From J054 sp965223095 (GTDB taxonomy: Bacteria > Pseudomonadota > Gammaproteobacteria > Steroidobacterales > GCA-2729495): 64,000 bases of DNA. Positions within the stretch are counted from its first letter, which is position 1. Every line of letters begins with the position of its first letter. The DNA is taken from the NCBI GenBank assembly GCA_965223095.1, contig OZ244979.1, positions 62,001-126,000 of the forward strand. Reading direction: 5' to 3'. Positions 61,223 to 64,000 of the stretch are shown piece after piece. The notes under the pieces were generated by a model. It worked only from the letters and a program-made list of their open reading frames with translations, was not told the origin of the DNA and searched no databases. Position numbers and translations under genes: made by a program.

Positions 61223-63877
61223 CTAGGGTTGAGTCCCGGCCAAGTGGTCTCGCAGTGCGACACACAGATCGACCGCTTCCAATGCCTGGTCCAATTTTTG
61301 CCGAGCACCGGCTGTTTGATGCGCGCGGGGCGCAAACAGCTCGGCCAGCCGCTGTCTATCATCTGGCGTGCACAACCAGTGGCCAAACCACACAGGGCTA
61401 TTACGCTGCAACCGCTCCGAACCGCGATCAAGAATCGCATCGAGGTTTGCCTGTACCCACGGCCAACTGATGGGCCGTGCCCAAGGATTCAGCAACTCGG
61501 CTAGCCAAGCCTGATACTCGTTAGCGCGCACCTGCGCCGAACGCATGAACTTGCGTACCGTCGCAAACGTTGGCTCGTCGGCTGCCAAGGCCAGCGCTTT
61601 AACCGCCGCTTGGCGAAACCTTGCATCATCGCTTTCGCGGAATCGCCCAATGAGCTGGTCTGCCTGCTCTTTACCACCCTGCAAAACGGCCAGCGATAGA
61701 CCGGCCTCCAACAGATCTCCCGACAATATCGAACTGCGCTCGGCCGCCGGCTTGGCATTTAAATACGCCATCGCTTGGGACAACAATTTTTCTTGTACTG
61801 TGGTCATAGCCATGTCCAACGCGAGAAAGTGCGTCAAGCTGCGTTCTAGACTCGTCCTTTCAGCCGGCGATTCGGCGCCCTTACCGGCCTGCAATAATTT
61901 CAGTCGAGGCAAATAAGCCGCCGCAATGGCGTCGCGTATTGCCTGTCGTTCGCCCATCGGTGTCACTTCATCAACTAAGCGCTTGAGAAAATCCACTGGT
62001 GCCCTAACGACGCTGCGCTCTGGCGCCGACGCAATCGTCGGTAACTGGGCAAGAAGATCCGGTAAAGCGACGGTACCCGTTTTGACACTCGCCACTAGGC
62101 TATCCACATAGCTCAAACGTTCACCCGCGTCCAACTGGGACAAAAACACGTCTTGCACACGCGCCAAATCGGCACTGCGCTGTCGCCATCTGAAATAGCC
62201 ACCGCCGCCCGCGTTGGGCATAACCCAGTCCGGACAAACACCCGGCAATTCAAAGGATTGCTTAGGCTTTTCCAGCAGGACACAGGCTTCTCGGCGCACA
62301 CCGCCCGCCCCCATCGCCAAACACACCGGTACCGTCCAACTGCGCCGCGCATCGGCGTTGGAACCCAAGGGCAAATAGCGCTCTTGTGCCAAGTTAACCG
62401 AAAACTTTTTGTCTAAGCACTGGGGCGTCACCATCAAGTAGGGCACACCCGGCTGAAATAAGAAGCTCTCAACAAGCTGCTTGAGCTTCACTTCCTCGCC
62501 CGCAACTTCGGTCAAGGAATCTAGCAAGTCATAAACGGTGGCCGAGGCATTGGGGAATCGACGCATGTGTAGGCGAATCCCATCCCGGAATACGTCCTCC
62601 CCCAGGTAGCGTTCCAGCATCTGCAACACACCCGCGCCTTTTCGGTAGGTAATGGAATCGAAGGCATTGACGATACCGCCTGCGTCGCTAACGGGTTCGC
62701 GAATTTGCCGCGCCGTCGCCAGCACATCAGCCTCCATGGCACCAAGGGCCCGGACCTGCACATCGCGCTCAAAGTGATAGCTTGGGTCCCACGCCTGCGC
62801 GCCCTTGGCTTGCATCCAACTGGCGAAGGCTTCATTCAACCAAATATCGTCCCACCATGGCATGGTGACTAAATTGCCGAACCACTGGTGCGCCAACTCA
62901 TGGGCATGAACAGCAGCATAGTAGCGTCGCTGGCTGACGGGCGGATCTTCTGACATTAAGATCAGCGGTTCCCGATAAGTAATGAGTCCGGCATTTTCCA
63001 TGGCGCCCGCGCCAAAATCCGGCACCGCGACGATATCTAATTTGTCGAAGGGATAGGGAGAATCGAAGTATTCCTCTAAAGCCTTCAGGATTGGGGCCGT
63101 ATTGCGTAGCGCGTAGTCCAGGTGCTTGCCCTGGCCCTTGGTCGCAATACCGCGCAACTGCAACGGCTGCGGCCGTTGAGCCGAAGCCGGGATGCGTTCC
63201 CATTCCACCAAATCCAGGGGACCAACGGCAAAAGCAATCAGGTAGGTCGGCAGTTTTTCTGTGGTACGAAAGCGTAGGCGTTGCAAATCATCTTCTAGCA
63301 ACTCGACATCCACGACTTGGGTATTCGAAAAAGCCCGATAGTCTTGCCGGGTGGTTACGCGAATATCGAAGGGTGTTTTGTAGGCCGGCTCGTCGAAACT
63401 GGGAAACGCCCGGCGCGCATAAATGCTTTCGAATTGGGTGAAGGCATAGTCGTCATCCCCCGCCCGCACGTGGTAAAGCCCGGCCAGTCCCTGCCCGAAT
63501 GCGGCAGACCATGTCAAAGTTAGTTTCGCGCTACCCCGGGGCAGTCGTTCATCGAAGTTTAGCAGCGCGATGCCATCTTCGCTGACCTGGGTGTAGTCAC
63601 CAGCGATTCTGCGGCCTTCTTCGGTAACGATAATCGCCGCCGAAACATCAAGATCTTTGCCATGCAACCAAATTTGTTCAACGACATCGCGGACCTCGAG
63701 ATCGATTTCCACTTGACCGCGAAATCGCGGCTTATCCGGAATTATTTCCAATTCCAAACTATAGGCGGTTGGCACCACTTTGCCGGGCAGTCGACCTCGA
63801 GGAATGTCGTCCGCCACAACGCAAATTGACGTTAGCAGCAGCCACCAGCCGCAGCAAACTAAGCCGATTCGATCCAT
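61223..63877 (-). CDS. M1-family zinc aminopeptidase, exported
   Basis: An 884-residue aminopeptidase with a signal peptide (LVCCGWWLLLTSICVVADD). It shows the M1 sequence GAMENAGLITYRE, where the Gly-Ala-Met-Glu-Asn motif binds the substrate N-terminus, and the zinc site HAHELAHQWFGNLVT with a downstream NEAFASW (HExxH plus 18 residues to Glu). A C-terminal helical ERAP1-like domain follows. It removes N-terminal residues from peptides, probably in the periplasm. It is convergent with no close partner and lies about 280 bases from the repeat lipoprotein. Confidence 0.92.
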   Translation of the reverse strand: MDRIGLVCCGWWLLLTSICVVADDIPRGRLPGKVVPTAYSLELEIIPDKPRFRGQVEIDLEVRDVVEQIWLHGKDLDVSAAIIVTEEGRRIAGDYTQVSEDGIALLNFDERLPRGSAKLTLTWSAAFGQGLAGLYHVRAGDDDYAFTQFESIYARRAFPSFDEPAYKTPFDIRVTTRQDYRAFSNTQVVDVELLEDDLQRLRFRTTEKLPTYLIAFAVGPLDLVEWERIPASAQRPQPLQLRGIATKGQGKHLDYALRNTAPILKALEEYFDSPYPFDKLDIVAVPDFGAGAMENAGLITYREPLILMSEDPPVSQRRYYAAVHAHELAHQWFGNLVTMPWWDDIWLNEAFASWMQAKGAQAWDPSYHFERDVQVRALGAMEADVLATARQIREPVSDAGGIVNAFDSITYRKGAGVLQMLERYLGEDVFRDGIRLHMRRFPNASATVYDLLDSLTEVAGEEVKLKQLVESFLFQPGVPYLMVTPQCLDKKFSVNLAQERYLPLGSNADARRSWTVPVCLAMGAGGVRREACVLLEKPKQSFELPGVCPDWVMPNAGGGGYFRWRQRSADLARVQDVFLSQLDAGERLSYVDSLVASVKTGTVALPDLLAQLPTIASAPERSVVRAPVDFLKRLVDEVTPMGERQAIRDAIAAAYLPRLKLLQAGKGAESPAERTSLERSLTHFLALDMAMTTVQEKLLSQAMAYLNAKPAAERSSILSGDLLEAGLSLAVLQGGKEQADQLIGRFRESDDARFRQAAVKALALAADEPTFATVRKFMRSAQVRANEYQAWLAELLNPWARPISWPWVQANLDAILDRGSERLQRNSPVWFGHWLCTPDDRQRLAELFAPRAHQTAGARQKLDQALEAVDLCVALRDHLAGTQP

Positions 63878-63946
63878 GGGTTTTGACGTCCTAAACTGCT
63901 GTGAGCATAAACTATACCCCTAGAACTCTAATTGCCGGAGCATGAA

Positions 63947-64000
63947 ATGTTGCGCCTAAGCTTACTCGGTCTTTTGCTACTGCTTACCGCCTGCAGCAAC
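63947..64000 (+). CDS. Start of a lipoprotein, cut by the window edge
   Basis: Only 18 codons are visible. They encode MLRLSLLGLLLLLTACSN, a classic lipoprotein signal with lipobox LTAC. A CGGAG element lies upstream at good spacing. Nothing can be said about the mature protein or its identity. It is divergent from the M1 aminopeptidase. Confidence 0.65.
   Translation, partial: MLRLSLLGLLLLLTACSN

Overview
The window looks like a chromosomal segment of a GC-rich gammaproteobacterium. Several neighbourhoods are typical of that class: rpsU-yqeY-dnaG-rpoD, pcm-tolC followed by convergent waaA-hldE, folB-folK beside tsaD, and metK-ahcY. Almost every gene is a complete housekeeping gene. GTG and TTG starts are common. 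The exact order cannot be fixed from the sequence. The split B12-dependent ribonucleotide reductase, PPi-dependent phosphofructokinase and monomeric isocitrate dehydrogenase suit an environmental, Chromatiales-like or related lineage (inference).

Layout. 1-5.1 kb (minus): central carbon cluster tkt-gap-pgk-glycerate kinase, the last gene cut by the window edge. 5.2-9.6 kb (plus): metK, ahcY, a cyclic-nucleotide phosphodiesterase-like gene and a TraB/GumN protein. 9.6-14.0 kb: rubredoxin, LON-substrate-domain protein, mpl, rnd, adk. 14.2-17.6 kb (plus): pfp and the proton-pumping pyrophosphatase hppA, a pyrophosphate-centred energy module. 17.7-25.2 kb: a PAS-PAS-GGDEF-EAL protein, pcm, a TolC-type channel, waaA, hldE. 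25.3-29.3 kb (minus): split class II ribonucleotide reductase nrdJa/nrdJb, with an intein immediately before the radical-carrying cysteine and NrdR-box-like operators upstream. 30-38.6 kb: DegQ-like protease, NDUFA9-like protein, lipoprotein metallopeptidase, cca, MidA-like methyltransferase, pteridine reductase, folK, folB, tsaD. 38.7-43.3 kb: the rpsU-yqeY-dnaG-rpoD operon. 43.3-48.1 kb: an FMN glutamate synthase-like protein, an EEP-family protein, YqcC, a lipoprotein, a lipopolysaccharide-kinase-like protein and an isoprenylcysteine methyltransferase-like membrane protein. A CAT-anticodon tRNA, best read as tRNA-Ile2, lies at 48.2 kb.

The least ordinary region is 48.3-57.3 kb. A structured leader containing a promoter, a candidate antiterminator/terminator pair and a second inverted repeat precedes a group II PLP-dependent decarboxylase. 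Next comes a protein of about 2070 residues. It joins a copper-radical oxidase (galactose/glyoxal oxidase type, all cofactor residues present) to an Ig-like domain, a PKD domain, a YVTN propeller, a MauG/cytochrome c peroxidase-like di-haem region and a perfectly periodic 693-bp tandem repeat of golvesin-like and fibronectin III domains. A SCO-type copper chaperone follows 12 bases later. This reads as a secreted copper-plus-haem oxidation system, and it is the best candidate for something undescribed.

The window closes with monomeric isocitrate dehydrogenase, a lipoprotein with eight degenerate repeats and a peptidoglycan-binding end, an M1 aminopeptidase, and the first 18 codons of another lipoprotein. 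I saw no CRISPR array, insertion sequence, prophage or rRNA.
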